Positions 16,154 to 24,737 of a stretch of 64,000 bases of DNA are shown piece after piece. The stretch is from the NCBI RefSeq assembly GCF_009901585.1, contig NZ_WXYO01000006.1, forward strand, positions 1 through 64,000. Direction: 5' to 3'. A model generated the notes under the pieces. The model had not been told where the DNA came from. It was given only the letters and a program-made list of their open reading frames with translations, and ran no database searches. The first letter of the stretch is position 1; each line of letters opens with the position of its first letter. The position numbers and the translations under genes are program-made. Source of the DNA: Poritiphilus flavus (GTDB lineage: Bacteria > Bacteroidota > Bacteroidia > Flavobacteriales > Flavobacteriaceae).

Positions 16154-16867
16154 ATGAAACCTACTTTTTACCTGACCGCATTACTGCTGTTGCTATATTC
16201 CTGTGGATCTTTGTCAGGCATCCACGAAGGAGAACGCCTGATGCCCGCTCTCGGAGCCCTTGGAAAGGCAGATAAGAACCTGATCTCAGAGGACTTTCTT
16301 TTTCTTGGAAACCCAGTTATTTCAAGCCCTGTAGCACTTTCTGTCCGTCAACACGCGTTCAATAGATCAAGTTTTAAAAAATTCGAAGATCGCAACCGCT
16401 TCTACGAAAAAAAACAGGACTTACAATACACAGACTCCCTGCCCAAGCCTACTTATATCAGCCTTCAATTTGTGGATAGGATCACCCTTAAAGGTCAATT
16501 GAACGAAGAAGAAAATTCTGACGTGCGGAAATACCTTTCAAAGGACAATGATTGCCGTATGGTTTCAGAAGTTTCCCTGGTGCTGGAAGAGGAACTTTCC
16601 AGCATGATTATGCATGCAGAACAATTACAGCTGGCAACAGATCGGGGAAAGTTTGTGCTGGAGCTTATAACCCGCTCTGATACTAAAAGGATAACCGTTC
16701 CTGCCGGCGCAGTGTTTGACTATAAACTTTCCGGATTTTGCTGGGACAAGGACAATTATGGCAACAAACAGATCGCAGCGATCATTCCACGCGGGGACCA
16801 CTGCCCTAATGGTACGGAACGCAAAGCTAACAGGCTGGAAAATGATAAAACTTTGTTGAAATTATGA
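16154..16867 (+). CDS. Hypothetical lipoprotein, first gene of the pilus-like operon
   Basis: A 237-aa protein with an SPII signal (LTALLLLLYSC, lipid Cys at ~17). The mature part has no family I recognise; it includes LQFVDRITLKGQL and two Cys-containing segments. It overlaps the next gene by 4 bp (ATGA-type), so it belongs with the secretion/pilus-like operon. No gene separates it from the last RHS linker. Confidence 0.7.
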   Translation: MKPTFYLTALLLLLYSCGSLSGIHEGERLMPALGALGKADKNLISEDFLFLGNPVISSPVALSVRQHAFNRSSFKKFEDRNRFYEKKQDLQYTDSLPKPTYISLQFVDRITLKGQLNEEENSDVRKYLSKDNDCRMVSEVSLVLEEELSSMIMHAEQLQLATDRGKFVLELITRSDTKRITVPAGAVFDYKLSGFCWDKDNYGNKQIAAIIPRGDHCPNGTERKANRLENDKTLLKL

Positions 16868-17256
16868 AGAATGCCATGAGCCTTATCGTCATAGGAATCA
16901 TAGCCATATTTCTTAATTCAGCCTGTGAAGATATTGTGGAAGTTCCGGACATATCAAATCAAGAGGTAGAATTACTTGCTCCCTTGAATGCAACAGTGGT
17001 AACAGAAAGTTCAGTCAGTTTTAGCTGGACGGAAATTGAGGATGCGGATGCGTATAACATGCAACTGGCCATTCCGGATTTTGAAAATGCCGCACAGATC
17101 TTACTGGACAGCACTATAGTGGTGGACAGTACTTTTGTAGGTGCAAGACTTATTGGTACACTGCCGGACGGCAATTTCGAATGGCGGGTAAAGGCACAGA
17201 ACAGTGACTATGAAACCCTGTATTCCACTGCCTCCTTTTCTGTAGTAACCGAATAA
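16864..17256 (+). CDS. Lipoprotein with fibronectin-III-like domain
   Basis: A 130-aa protein with an SPII signal (IIAIFLNSAC). Residues ~38-128 have a beta-sandwich pattern typical of FN3-like domains: ELLAPLNATVV, VSFSWTEIEDADAYNMQLA, then GNFEWRVKAQNSDY. Such domains mediate protein contacts at the surface or periplasm. Its start overlaps the preceding stop and it lies 14 bp before the GspC/PilP-like gene; probably an accessory part of the same machine. Confidence 0.7.
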   Translation: MKNAMSLIVIGIIAIFLNSACEDIVEVPDISNQEVELLAPLNATVVTESSVSFSWTEIEDADAYNMQLAIPDFENAAQILLDSTIVVDSTFVGARLIGTLPDGNFEWRVKAQNSDYETLYSTASFSVVTE

Positions 17257-17270
17257 AATCCCAACTGCCT

Positions 17271-17738
17271 ATGACCAAAAATCAAAAGACATATCTACTT
17301 TTGGGAGGCGTGGTCCTTATCTGGGGCTTTTTAGGTTTCCGGGTCGTACGCACGATCGCACCTGCCGTTCCGGAAACAAATCCATTACAAAAGAGTTTAA
17401 GTTTCAAACCTTCTGAGTCGCAGGAGCGGGATACCTTTTATATAGCGGCAAATTACAGGGATCCCTTTTTGGGAACTATTGCAAAGCCGAAAACAAAGAA
17501 GAGCAGTCCCTCTGCGATAGCAACAAAGAAGCAGATACCACAAAAGAATATCGTTTACCAAGGTTTCGTGGCTGGTCAAACGAAATCCAATTCGCTCTTC
17601 TTTATAAGCATAGATGGGCAGCAACATATGTTGCAGGTCAGGCAAACAGCGAATGGTGTAAAATTACTCTCAGGAAATAGTACTGCCATCAAAGTTCGTT
17701 CACAAGGAAAAACAGTTCGTATTCCAATATCAGAATGA
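17271..17738 (+). CDS. GspC/PilP-like bitopic protein
   Basis: A 155-aa protein: an N-terminal membrane helix (TYLLLGGVVLIWGFLGFRVV), a Pro/Ser-rich linker, the segment NYRDPFLG (the 'RDPF' motif common in PilP/GspC-like proteins), a Lys-rich linker, then a small beta domain (NIVYQGFVAGQ, SLFFISIDGQQHMLQV). In type II secretion and type IV pili such proteins link the inner-membrane platform to the secretin. It overlaps the next gene by 4 bp. Confidence 0.65.
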   Translation: MTKNQKTYLLLGGVVLIWGFLGFRVVRTIAPAVPETNPLQKSLSFKPSESQERDTFYIAANYRDPFLGTIAKPKTKKSSPSAIATKKQIPQKNIVYQGFVAGQTKSNSLFFISIDGQQHMLQVRQTANGVKLLSGNSTAIKVRSQGKTVRIPISE

Positions 17739-19006
17739 AGCTTAAGAGGAAAATAAAGGCCGGAGCATTACAGTTCGTTTTGTTCATAGGATCCGTTATT
17801 GCGATCCTCTTAATTAGTTTTGCCCTCATATCCCATATCCAAAACCTTTTTCGGAAAAAAACAGACCTACTGGTAGATGTTATAAAGGCTTCAGAAGAAG
17901 GAATTGTTCAAAACCTGATTTCATCACCGCCTTTAAACCGTGAAAGCATGGTAGATATCTCCGCGGAACTCGATATACAACTTAAGCTAAAAAGGAATTT
18001 CTGGGGTGTTTTTGAGAAATGGGATTCTGAAGCTTCTTTCAAAAATTCGGCTTTTAGAAAAATGGCCTTGGTAGGATCCGGGTTTCAGGATATTTCGGCC
18101 CTTTACTTAAAAGATGCACAAAGGCCATTGATCATGGCCGGAAATGCCATGATCTCTGGTAATGCCTACCTACCTGAAAAAGGTATCAAAGCCGGGAATA
18201 TCTATGGGAATTCGTTTCACCAATCACAGCTGGTTTTCGGACAGATCCAACGCAGTAAAACCTCTTTGCCAGAGCTGGGTGTAGAGTTGAAAACGCAGTT
18301 GACAAGCTTAAGCAGCCCAAATTTTGAACCAATGGGAGAAGAACTGCTATACCGACCCGGACTGGAGTACAAAAAGTCCTTTAAAGAGGACACTAGGATC
18401 ATTAAAGGTCAGCAGCTATTCCTGGAGGACTTGAAACTTTCCGGCAATATTGTGGTCTGGGCGGCCGAAAAGATAACGGTAGATCAAAGCGCTTTGCTGC
18501 AGGATGTGATACTGATAGCCCCGGAAATCGAGATAAGAAATTGGGTCAATGGCCACTTCCAGGCCATAGCGAGCCGGAAGATCAGTGTAGGTAAAAATTG
18601 CGATTTGCAATACCCCTCTGCACTGATAGTGATGGATCAGCGGCAGATGATTCCACAACATAAGGCTGATACAGAACCAGCTATTTATATGGGTTCCTTT
18701 TCCGAGCTACGTGGCGTGGTAGCTGTGTTTTCTGACAAAGATCTCTGGCCCTACGCCGCCGCTTTAAAACTGGATGAGCATGCCAGGGTAAGCGGAGAAG
18801 TATTTTGCTCCTACAATACAGAACATAAGGGTCTGGTAAACGGTCACCTCAGTACAGCAGGTTTTGTTGCTCTGGAGAATGGCAGGATATACAATAACCA
18901 TTTGTATAACGGCCGCATAAACAGTAGCTATTTGCCCATTTCCTATGGAGGCTTATTGCTGGAAGACCGGCTGTCGCAAAAAAAGATAGTGAAATGGCTT
19001 TACTGA
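17735..19006 (+). CDS. Minor-pilin-like/GspK-PilX-like large protein
   Basis: A 423-aa protein with an N-terminal hydrophobic helix (LQFVLFIGSVIAILLISFALI), resembling minor pilins that lack a canonical cleavage motif. The rest contains repeated short beta units around 135-150 and 230-290 (AGNAMISGNAYL, LKLSGNIVVWAAEKITV), a spacing suggestive of a beta-solenoid. No family recognised for certain; position in the operon suggests a tip or assembly protein. It overlaps the next gene by 13 bp. Confidence 0.55.
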   Translation: MKLKRKIKAGALQFVLFIGSVIAILLISFALISHIQNLFRKKTDLLVDVIKASEEGIVQNLISSPPLNRESMVDISAELDIQLKLKRNFWGVFEKWDSEASFKNSAFRKMALVGSGFQDISALYLKDAQRPLIMAGNAMISGNAYLPEKGIKAGNIYGNSFHQSQLVFGQIQRSKTSLPELGVELKTQLTSLSSPNFEPMGEELLYRPGLEYKKSFKEDTRIIKGQQLFLEDLKLSGNIVVWAAEKITVDQSALLQDVILIAPEIEIRNWVNGHFQAIASRKISVGKNCDLQYPSALIVMDQRQMIPQHKADTEPAIYMGSFSELRGVVAVFSDKDLWPYAAALKLDEHARVSGEVFCSYNTEHKGLVNGHLSTAGFVALENGRIYNNHLYNGRINSSYLPISYGGLLLEDRLSQKKIVKWLY

Positions 19007-19329
19007 AAAGAATAAAAGCTTCCACTTTGATGGAAACCCTTGTGGGTACGGCACTGATCGTTCTGCTGTTTGCACTTTCCAGTACCATACTTAACAGCAT
19101 GTTCGCTAATAGCATACGTTTTAACAGGCAGGATATTGTGGAGCATTTGCATGAACTGCAATATCAATATCAGCATGCGCAGATTACACTTCCCTATAAG
19201 AGCGATTTTGAGTCCTGGGAAATGCATGTATACCAGGAACAAAGGGGCGGCATGCCGGTCATTGTATTTACCGCCAAGGATAGCAATAGCGGAAAAGAGG
19301 TAATAAAAACTATGAGTTATGCTCCGTAA
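18994..19329 (+). CDS. Pseudopilin, GspI/PilV-like
   Basis: A 111-aa protein. KRIKASTLMETLVGTALIVLLF matches a type IV prepilin N-terminus: a short basic leader, a hydrophobic +1, Glu at +5 and a long helix; processing would follow Ala8 or nearby. The body is short, with no disulfide Cys. It overlaps both neighbours by 11-13 bp, indicating coupled translation. A minor pseudopilin of the inner-membrane pseudopilus. Confidence 0.65.
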   Translation: MALLKRIKASTLMETLVGTALIVLLFALSSTILNSMFANSIRFNRQDIVEHLHELQYQYQHAQITLPYKSDFESWEMHVYQEQRGGMPVIVFTAKDSNSGKEVIKTMSYAP

Positions 19330-19789
19330 AAATTTGAAGATCAGGGCTTTTACAATCAGTGAAATGTTGGTAGTACTCTTGCTTACCAGTATAATCACCG
19401 GGCTGGCCTATGGGGTTTTAAACCTGGTACAAAGCCAGATGAGAGGTATTGAAACTAACTACAGCAGGAATACGGAACTAAACCTGCTTCGGAGATCACT
19501 TTGGGTGGATTTTAATTCCTATAACCACATTTATTTTGATGCAAAAACCGCTACACTTCTGTTTGAAAATGAATTGGACAGTCGCTCTTATAAATTTGAG
19601 TCAGAATGGATCGTTAAAGCCAGGGATACCTTCAACATCAAACTGATTGTAATAGAACTTTTTCAGGAGGGCAGACCGCAAACCCAGGGAGAGGTAGATG
19701 CTATTGCTCTGGAATCCAGCGAGCTTTTTGGCGGACAGAGGGTATTTGTCTATAAGAAGGACCTGGCCGTAAATCATATGAACCGCTAA
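19319..19789 (+). CDS. Pseudopilin, GspJ/PilW-like
   Basis: A 156-aa protein with the class III prepilin signature IRAFTISEMLVVLLLTSIITG (F at +1, E at +5). Residues 45-156 form a beta-rich globular part. The leader of about nine residues is basic. It would need a prepilin peptidase, which is not in this window. It starts inside the preceding gene and ends 2 bp before the gspF-like gene. Confidence 0.75.
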   Translation: MLRKNLKIRAFTISEMLVVLLLTSIITGLAYGVLNLVQSQMRGIETNYSRNTELNLLRRSLWVDFNSYNHIYFDAKTATLLFENELDSRSYKFESEWIVKARDTFNIKLIVIELFQEGRPQTQGEVDAIALESSELFGGQRVFVYKKDLAVNHMNR

Positions 19790-19791
19790 CT

Positions 19792-20925
19792 ATGGGTTTT
19801 AAACTTGAAAATTCAGTTGATCTGGCGGAGAAAGCACCTAAAAAAGAGGGACTCCAAAAGTTGTTGCAGCAGGAGATCACCCTTTTCGGGAAGAGTTTCG
19901 GGAGCAAAAAGAAGGAAGACCTCTATACCGAGCTGGCTGTATTATTAAAAGCGGGGATACCACTGCGGGAGGCCCTCAGCCTGATCGCCGAGAATCAGAA
20001 GAAAGAAAAAATGCAGCAGTTTTATTCGGCCATGCTGGATGATCTGGTAGCAGGTACTTCGCTTTCAGAGGTATTAGAGCAAAGGGATGAATTCTCTGAA
20101 TACGAATACTATTCCATAAAAATAGGGGAGGAGTCCGGCACCCTACTCAGGGTAACCGAGGAGCTAGGGAACTACTTTGCCAGAAAGAATGAACAGCGCA
20201 GAGCCCTTACCAATGCCCTGACCTATCCCGTTATCATACTAATTACGGCAATTTTAGTAGTGATTTTTATGCTCAGGATGGTGGTGCCTATGTTTGAGGA
20301 TATATTTAGACAGAATCAGGTGGAGTTACCAGGCATCACTCGAATGATCATAGCGGCATCCAATGGCATTCGGGATTATGGTGGCCTTATGCTATTACTT
20401 TTGCTTGCTTTATTCCTCAGCAGGAAGTATTTATTTAACGGAGAACGCTATCAAATAAAACGAGACCACTTCTTACTTAGGATCCCCTATTTGGGTAACT
20501 TTCTAAAGGCGGTCTACCTGGCACAATTTACTCAAGCCGTGGCCTTGCTGACCTCGTCAAAGGTTCCGGTACTCAATAGTATTCAATTGGTTCGTAAGAT
20601 GATCAGGTTTCACCCCCTGCAACACGCCCTGGCCGCCGTTGAGGTTGGTGTAATGCAAGGAAAGCCCTTGAATGAGTGTCTGAAAAGCAGCAAGATGTTT
20701 GATGCTAAAATGGTCTCTTTAGTGAAGGTAGCCGAAGAGACCAACCAAACAGAGTTTATCTTTGAACGGCTTAATCAACAATACGCTATTGAAGTACAGC
20801 AAAAGTCTAAATTACTTTCCACTATCATGGAACCTCTCATCATAGTAGTGATCGGGATATTTGTTGGTATCATCCTGGTTTCCATGTATTTGCCCATGTT
20901 TAAACTAAGCAGTGTGCTGGGTTAA
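19792..20925 (+). CDS. Type II secretion/type IV pilus inner-membrane protein, GspF/PilC family
   Basis: A 377-aa protein. Two T2SSF domains (residues ~45-165 and ~240-365) flank the membrane helices at about 140-165, 195-215 and 345-370. Family signatures seen: LLKAGIPLREAL, SGTLLRVTEEL and LLTSSKVPVLNSI. It forms the inner-membrane platform that interacts with the GspE/PilB ATPase. It is the last operon gene; no ATPase, secretin or prepilin peptidase gene lies in the window. Confidence 0.88.
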   Translation: MGFKLENSVDLAEKAPKKEGLQKLLQQEITLFGKSFGSKKKEDLYTELAVLLKAGIPLREALSLIAENQKKEKMQQFYSAMLDDLVAGTSLSEVLEQRDEFSEYEYYSIKIGEESGTLLRVTEELGNYFARKNEQRRALTNALTYPVIILITAILVVIFMLRMVVPMFEDIFRQNQVELPGITRMIIAASNGIRDYGGLMLLLLLALFLSRKYLFNGERYQIKRDHFLLRIPYLGNFLKAVYLAQFTQAVALLTSSKVPVLNSIQLVRKMIRFHPLQHALAAVEVGVMQGKPLNECLKSSKMFDAKMVSLVKVAEETNQTEFIFERLNQQYAIEVQQKSKLLSTIMEPLIIVVIGIFVGIILVSMYLPMFKLSSVLG

Positions 20926-21541
20926 TGGGCTAATGTGGAAATGTAAAACTGTAAAATTGTAAAATCGAGGAATTGAGGATTCTAAAAGTCCCTATAGATC
21001 AAACAATCTAACCATCCAACCATCCAATGGATCAATGTAAAACTGTAAAATTGTAAAATCGAGGAATTGAGGATTTGAATACGTAGCAATGTATCAATGT
21101 ATTAATTTGGAAATGTAACAATGTATCAGTCAACGATCCAAAAGTCTATCAGTCTAATAGTCTATCAGTCCAACCATCCAACGTATCAATGTAAAACTGT
21201 AAAACTGTAAAATCGAGGAATTGAGAATTGGAAAATGTAGGAATGTACTAATGATCCAGTTGTCTAACTATCTGACCATCCATCCAACCGCCCAGCTATC
21301 TAACAGTCTATCAGTCCATCCATCTAATAGTCCAACCATCCAACCATCCAATGGATCAATGTGGAAATGTAACAATATATCAGTCCAACTATCTAACAGT
21401 CTATAAGTCTAACAATCTAATAGTCCAACCATCCAACCATCCAACCATCCAATGTATCAATGTGGAAATGGAACAATGTATCAGTCCAAGGATCTAACAG
21501 TCTATCAGTCTAACAATCTAATAGTCCAACTATCCAACTAT
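20926..21541. repeat. Degenerate word-repeat array 1
   Basis: About 600 bp without a credible gene, made of recurring short words: CAATGTAAAACTGTAAAA, TCGAGGAATTGAGGATT (three times near 20965, 21060 and 21213), CCAACCATCCAACCATCCA, and TCTAACAGTCTATCAGTC / TCTAACAATCTAATAGTCC. Unit order and spacing vary, so it is not a simple tandem repeat. The GTAAAATTGTAAAATCGAGGAATTGA block recurs in reverse complement near 53607-53640. Confidence 0.75.
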
Positions 21542-22051
21542 CTAATCCTTCTTATTCCTAATCTCAGCAACCTCTTCAGGCGTAATCAGTTCTCCCGTGT
21601 TATCAAAGCTATTCCGGACGTAGGAGGCCAGATCAGCTAATTCCTGGTCCTTTAATTGGACAAAGCCCGGCATATTGTTGGCGTAGGCGCCATTGTTCAG
21701 AGAAGGACCATCCAGGGATCCCTTCAGCAATATGGTCAGATAGGGTTCTTTATCACCCTGAACATAATCTGATTCGATTAAGGGAGCATTCAGTCCAGGT
21801 ACGCCACTGCCATCGGCCTGATGACACACCAGACAATACTGATCATAAACTGCTTTCCCAGAGCTCATTATTTCAGCTGGGATATCTACTTTTACCACCA
21901 CCTTTTCCTCAGGAACTCCGGAAGGTTCCTGATGCTCTTTTTTATCCTTTTGGCCGCAGGAACTGATCAGGCTGCAGCAAACCAAACACAGCAATAATTC
22001 TATTCTATTTTTGATCTGCCTGCGAAGGAATTGCCTGGTGTTACTCACCAT
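21542..22051 (-). CDS. Cytochrome c lipoprotein
   Basis: I chose ATG 22051 (MVSNTRQFLRR...), because it gives an SPII signal (LLLCLVCCSLISSC) and overlaps the upstream gene by only 11 bp; the frame is open to 22108. A class I c-type cytochrome with one heme motif (CLVCH), a following GSGVPGLNAPL loop and the distal Met candidate in NNMPGF. It probably accepts electrons from the adjacent PQQ-type dehydrogenase-like protein in the periplasm or at the membrane. Confidence 0.85.
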   Translation of the reverse strand: MVSNTRQFLRRQIKNRIELLLCLVCCSLISSCGQKDKKEHQEPSGVPEEKVVVKVDIPAEIMSSGKAVYDQYCLVCHQADGSGVPGLNAPLIESDYVQGDKEPYLTILLKGSLDGPSLNNGAYANNMPGFVQLKDQELADLASYVRNSFDNTGELITPEEVAEIRNKKD

Positions 22052-23363
22052 CATAAACAATTCGGTAAATAGTACCTCCTGAATCATCTGAGACGTAAAT
22101 TGAACCATCAGGGCCCTGGGCCAGACCTGTAGGCCGGTGAGCCGCGTCCCTTGGAGATCGCACTTCGTCTACACCGGCAAAACCTTCAGCAAAAACTTCC
22201 CATTCCCCTGTAGGTTTTCCATTCTGAAAGGGAACGAAGACCACATTATAGCCTTCCTGTATTTCAGGTGCGCGATTCCAGGAACCGTGAAAAGCGATAA
22301 AAGCCCCGTTCTTATATCGTTCCGGAAACTGATCTCCACTATAGAATAAGAGTGCGTTAGGTGCCAGATGGGCAGGAAAGGCCACAAGGGGGTCCAAAGC
22401 ATCCTCTCCCCCGGTTTTCTGGCCATCTCCTCCGTATTCCGGGGATAATATTTTCTTTTGTTGATTTTGGTCGTAATAGACATAGGGCCATCCGGCATCG
22501 TCTCCTTCCTCAACCCTGTATAAAGTCTCCGCGGGTAGGTCGGCATTTGCTTTAACATCGTAAAGGTCTGGGTATAGGGTATTCAGTTGGTCCCTTCCGT
22601 GCTGGGTAACGTAAAGACTCTGGTCTGTGTGATTCCAATCGAGCCCTATCACATTCCTGAGTCCGGTCGCATAAAGTTTACCGTCTCCAAAGGTTTGCAG
22701 TAATTTATCTGTTCGGAATTGCCAGACCCCACCGGCTGAATCCAGGATAGGGCAGGGCATCATTCCCGGAGAACCCAAGGTACGATCTGTTTCCTGACAG
22801 GCATTGGAGGGAGCACCGATGTTGACATAGATATTCCCGGCACCATCCAGTGTCAGGCTTTTGGAAGCGTGCTGACGTTTGTTCAGCAATCCGGAGACAA
22901 TGGTATCTGGAGCGGTTTTGTTGGTCACTTTCTGATCTTCATCCAGGGTATACCTCATAACTGCCTCGTCGGAACTGGCATACAAATAACCCTGACTGAT
23001 CCCAATGCCGGTGCCTGCATAATTCCCAAATCCTTCCTGTCTGTCCATTATGCCATCCTGATCAGTATCTTCCAGGAAGACAACCCCATTGTCGTCGTCC
23101 AGCTCTCGTAGTTTAGCATATATAGACCCGTTGTCGGTCACAGCGATATGCCTTGGATTCTTAAGCGAATCTGCCGCTATGATCACCTTAAACCCTTCCG
23201 GAAGGCTCAGTCCGGCATTATTCAGGGCGAATTCCAGCTCCGGGGCGGCTGGTTCTTCCTTGCTGTTTTCTTTGCACGACAACAGGAATACTGCAAGGCA
23301 GCTAAACATTAGCAGATAAGAGAATGTCTTTTGATTTTGGAAAGCTCGTACATACATATCCAT
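22041..23363 (-). CDS. PQQ-type sugar (sorbosone) dehydrogenase-like lipoprotein
   Basis: A 440-aa protein with an SPII signal (FSCLAVFLLSC). The rest is a six-bladed propeller of the soluble glucose/sorbosone dehydrogenase type: LPEGFKVIIAADSL, GNIYVNIGAPSNAC, ATGLRNVIGLDWN, GDDAGWPYVYYD, FHGSWNRAPEIQ and DGSIYVSDDSGGTIYRI. Such enzymes oxidise sugars or aldehydes with PQQ and pass electrons to cytochrome c, and a cytochrome c gene follows with overlap. The substrate cannot be read from sequence. Confidence 0.85.
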   Translation of the reverse strand: MDMYVRAFQNQKTFSYLLMFSCLAVFLLSCKENSKEEPAAPELEFALNNAGLSLPEGFKVIIAADSLKNPRHIAVTDNGSIYAKLRELDDDNGVVFLEDTDQDGIMDRQEGFGNYAGTGIGISQGYLYASSDEAVMRYTLDEDQKVTNKTAPDTIVSGLLNKRQHASKSLTLDGAGNIYVNIGAPSNACQETDRTLGSPGMMPCPILDSAGGVWQFRTDKLLQTFGDGKLYATGLRNVIGLDWNHTDQSLYVTQHGRDQLNTLYPDLYDVKANADLPAETLYRVEEGDDAGWPYVYYDQNQQKKILSPEYGGDGQKTGGEDALDPLVAFPAHLAPNALLFYSGDQFPERYKNGAFIAFHGSWNRAPEIQEGYNVVFVPFQNGKPTGEWEVFAEGFAGVDEVRSPRDAAHRPTGLAQGPDGSIYVSDDSGGTIYRIVYDGE

Positions 23364-23670
23364 AGTCTTGGATTAAAATGGTTTAAAAAGAACTGGTAAG
23401 TTACAGCATATTTGAAATGTAACAATGGATAGGCAGCGCAATCAACAATCTTTAAGGTTTCCTTAACAACATGTCGTTGAGACATTATACATCAGATATT
23501 ACCCGGTTGTGCTTGTATTTATCCGATTATGAATTGTGTATAGGACTATACCGAACCTAGCCCTAATTTAATGGCATAGATTGTTGTTGATCTGCCAGAA
23601 TTATGGTCGGATGAGCATCTAACTAAGCAGGGTAAAAGACTCCCTTTAAAATCATGAAACAAATACTATT
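23364..23670. other. Intergenic region, no feature recognised
   Basis: About 300 bp between the divergent dehydrogenase gene and the small ORF at 23671. I see no RNA gene, clear hairpin-plus-T-run or coding frame; it presumably holds the promoter of the dehydrogenase-cytochrome operon. A 6-codon frame (ATG 23654, MKQILL) overlaps the GTG at 23671 as GTGA. Confidence 0.4.
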
Positions 23671-23811
23671 GTGAAGGAAAACTTCAACAGCGAATATTCC
23701 CGCGGGGATAAAATGATCCGCGGATTTATAAAGTTATTGGTTGTGCTTTTGATACTGGTCCTGGCATCGGTCATACTTGGCGCAATCTTATGGCTTTTTG
23801 GGATTGTTTAA
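23671..23811 (+). CDS. Small single-helix membrane protein (46 aa)
   Basis: GTG start; the first half is polar (KENFNSEYSRGDKMIRG) and the second half is a membrane helix (KLLVVLLILVLASVILGAIL) ending in WLFGIV. The polar head and single C-terminal helix are typical of real small membrane proteins. No family is recognised, and ATG 23713 is an alternative start. Low confidence because of size. Confidence 0.4.
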   Translation: MKENFNSEYSRGDKMIRGFIKLLVVLLILVLASVILGAILWLFGIV

Positions 23812-24182
23812 ATCAGGAATTGAACGACATTAAGACTATAAGTACGCCCATTTATTAGATATTAAGGCCACTTATGCATTGGTAGTTGTATTCAGCTTCT
23901 ATAGATTTTAGTTTTATGCCATTCAGTCTTTAGGGCACCTTAAACCATAGGTTATTTGGTTAATATTTTTGACATGTGTTTAATAAGGGTGTACCGAAAG
24001 GGTTGATCAAGTTACTAGGTTAGGGAGGAAGCTATACGCCACATTTATTGAGTTGTGTTGGAATAGGTTTCCTCTCTTTTAGTATCCTACCAAATCATAC
24101 CAGCTATTCCGATCAGAAATTCCGGAAAAGATCTAAGACCGAACGTGAACTTTGGCTAAGAGTAGTGTCTAAAGGAAAGGGT
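23812..24182. other. Intergenic region, no feature recognised
   Basis: About 370 bp with an AT-rich middle. A frame open from 24048 into the SSB-like gene has composition unlike coding sequence before 24183, so I do not extend the gene. No RNA gene seen. Confidence 0.4.
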
Positions 24183-24503
24183 ATGAAAAAGCTGAATCAA
24201 GTTACCTTACAAGGTTATTTATATAATACTCCAAGAAGTTTTAAGGGCAAGATCGAAAGATTCGCATTACTCGAAATAGTTTGTGAAAACGCGTTCAAAA
24301 CCAAAAAGGGGGAGGATATTAACTATACTGTCCGGGTAAAAGCCAGGGCAACTGGTGTGACAGCTGACTATCTTCTTACTAATTTTAAAAAGAACGACCG
24401 TATAACGCTTAGCGGAGAGCTCCGCAATGAGGAGCTTGAGAACGGAGACCGAACCGGGTTCCCACAATTGATCGTAGAGGTTCAGAACATCATAAAGCAT
24501 TGA
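24183..24503 (+). CDS. Single-strand DNA-binding-like OB-fold protein
   Basis: ATG 24183 follows an AAAGGAAAGG stretch and gives 106 aa beginning MKKLNQVTLQGYL. The strand pattern VTLQGYLYNTP, FALLEIVCENAF, NYTVRVKARATG, NDRITLSGELRNEE and PQLIVEVQNIIK matches SSB-type OB folds. It lacks the acidic C-terminal tail of housekeeping SSB, so it is probably an accessory single-strand binding protein. An inverted CTTAATG/CATTAAG pair follows at about 24513-24536. Confidence 0.65.
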   Translation: MKKLNQVTLQGYLYNTPRSFKGKIERFALLEIVCENAFKTKKGEDINYTVRVKARATGVTADYLLTNFKKNDRITLSGELRNEELENGDRTGFPQLIVEVQNIIKH

Positions 24504-24631
24504 AGCCCCTGCTTAATGGATTTGCCTCATTAAGACCACTTATTACTTATTTACCACGATTATGCAATTAGGTTTCGCTATTGGGCTATTTACGAATTAA
24601 TATTGTATCTAAAGTAAGAGAAAGCTTACAG

Positions 24632-24695
24632 AAATGAGTAGTATCGAAATTCCATCAATGATCTATGGTTTCCAAACAATGAAAACTACTCATTT
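24632..24695. promoter_or_regulatory. 11-bp perfect inverted repeat upstream of ibrA
   Basis: AAATGAGTAGT (24632-24642) and ACTACTCATTT (24685-24695), 42 bp apart and about 40 bp before the ibrA-like start. Arm length and position fit an operator or a transcript hairpin. No regulator gene is adjacent. Confidence 0.45.
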
Positions 24696-24737
24696 GATAT
24701 TCCACTTTCCCGGATCCATGGATCAATTATTGAAATA

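Noticed and set aside
20926-21541. Possible CRISPR array or tandem satellite
   Set aside because: Repeat units differ in length, order and spacing, there are no uniform spacers and no cas genes are near.
24048-24182. N-terminal extension of the SSB-like protein to 24048
   Set aside because: The extra residues do not look like protein of this family and ATG 24183 has a purine-rich site and the correct OB-fold start.
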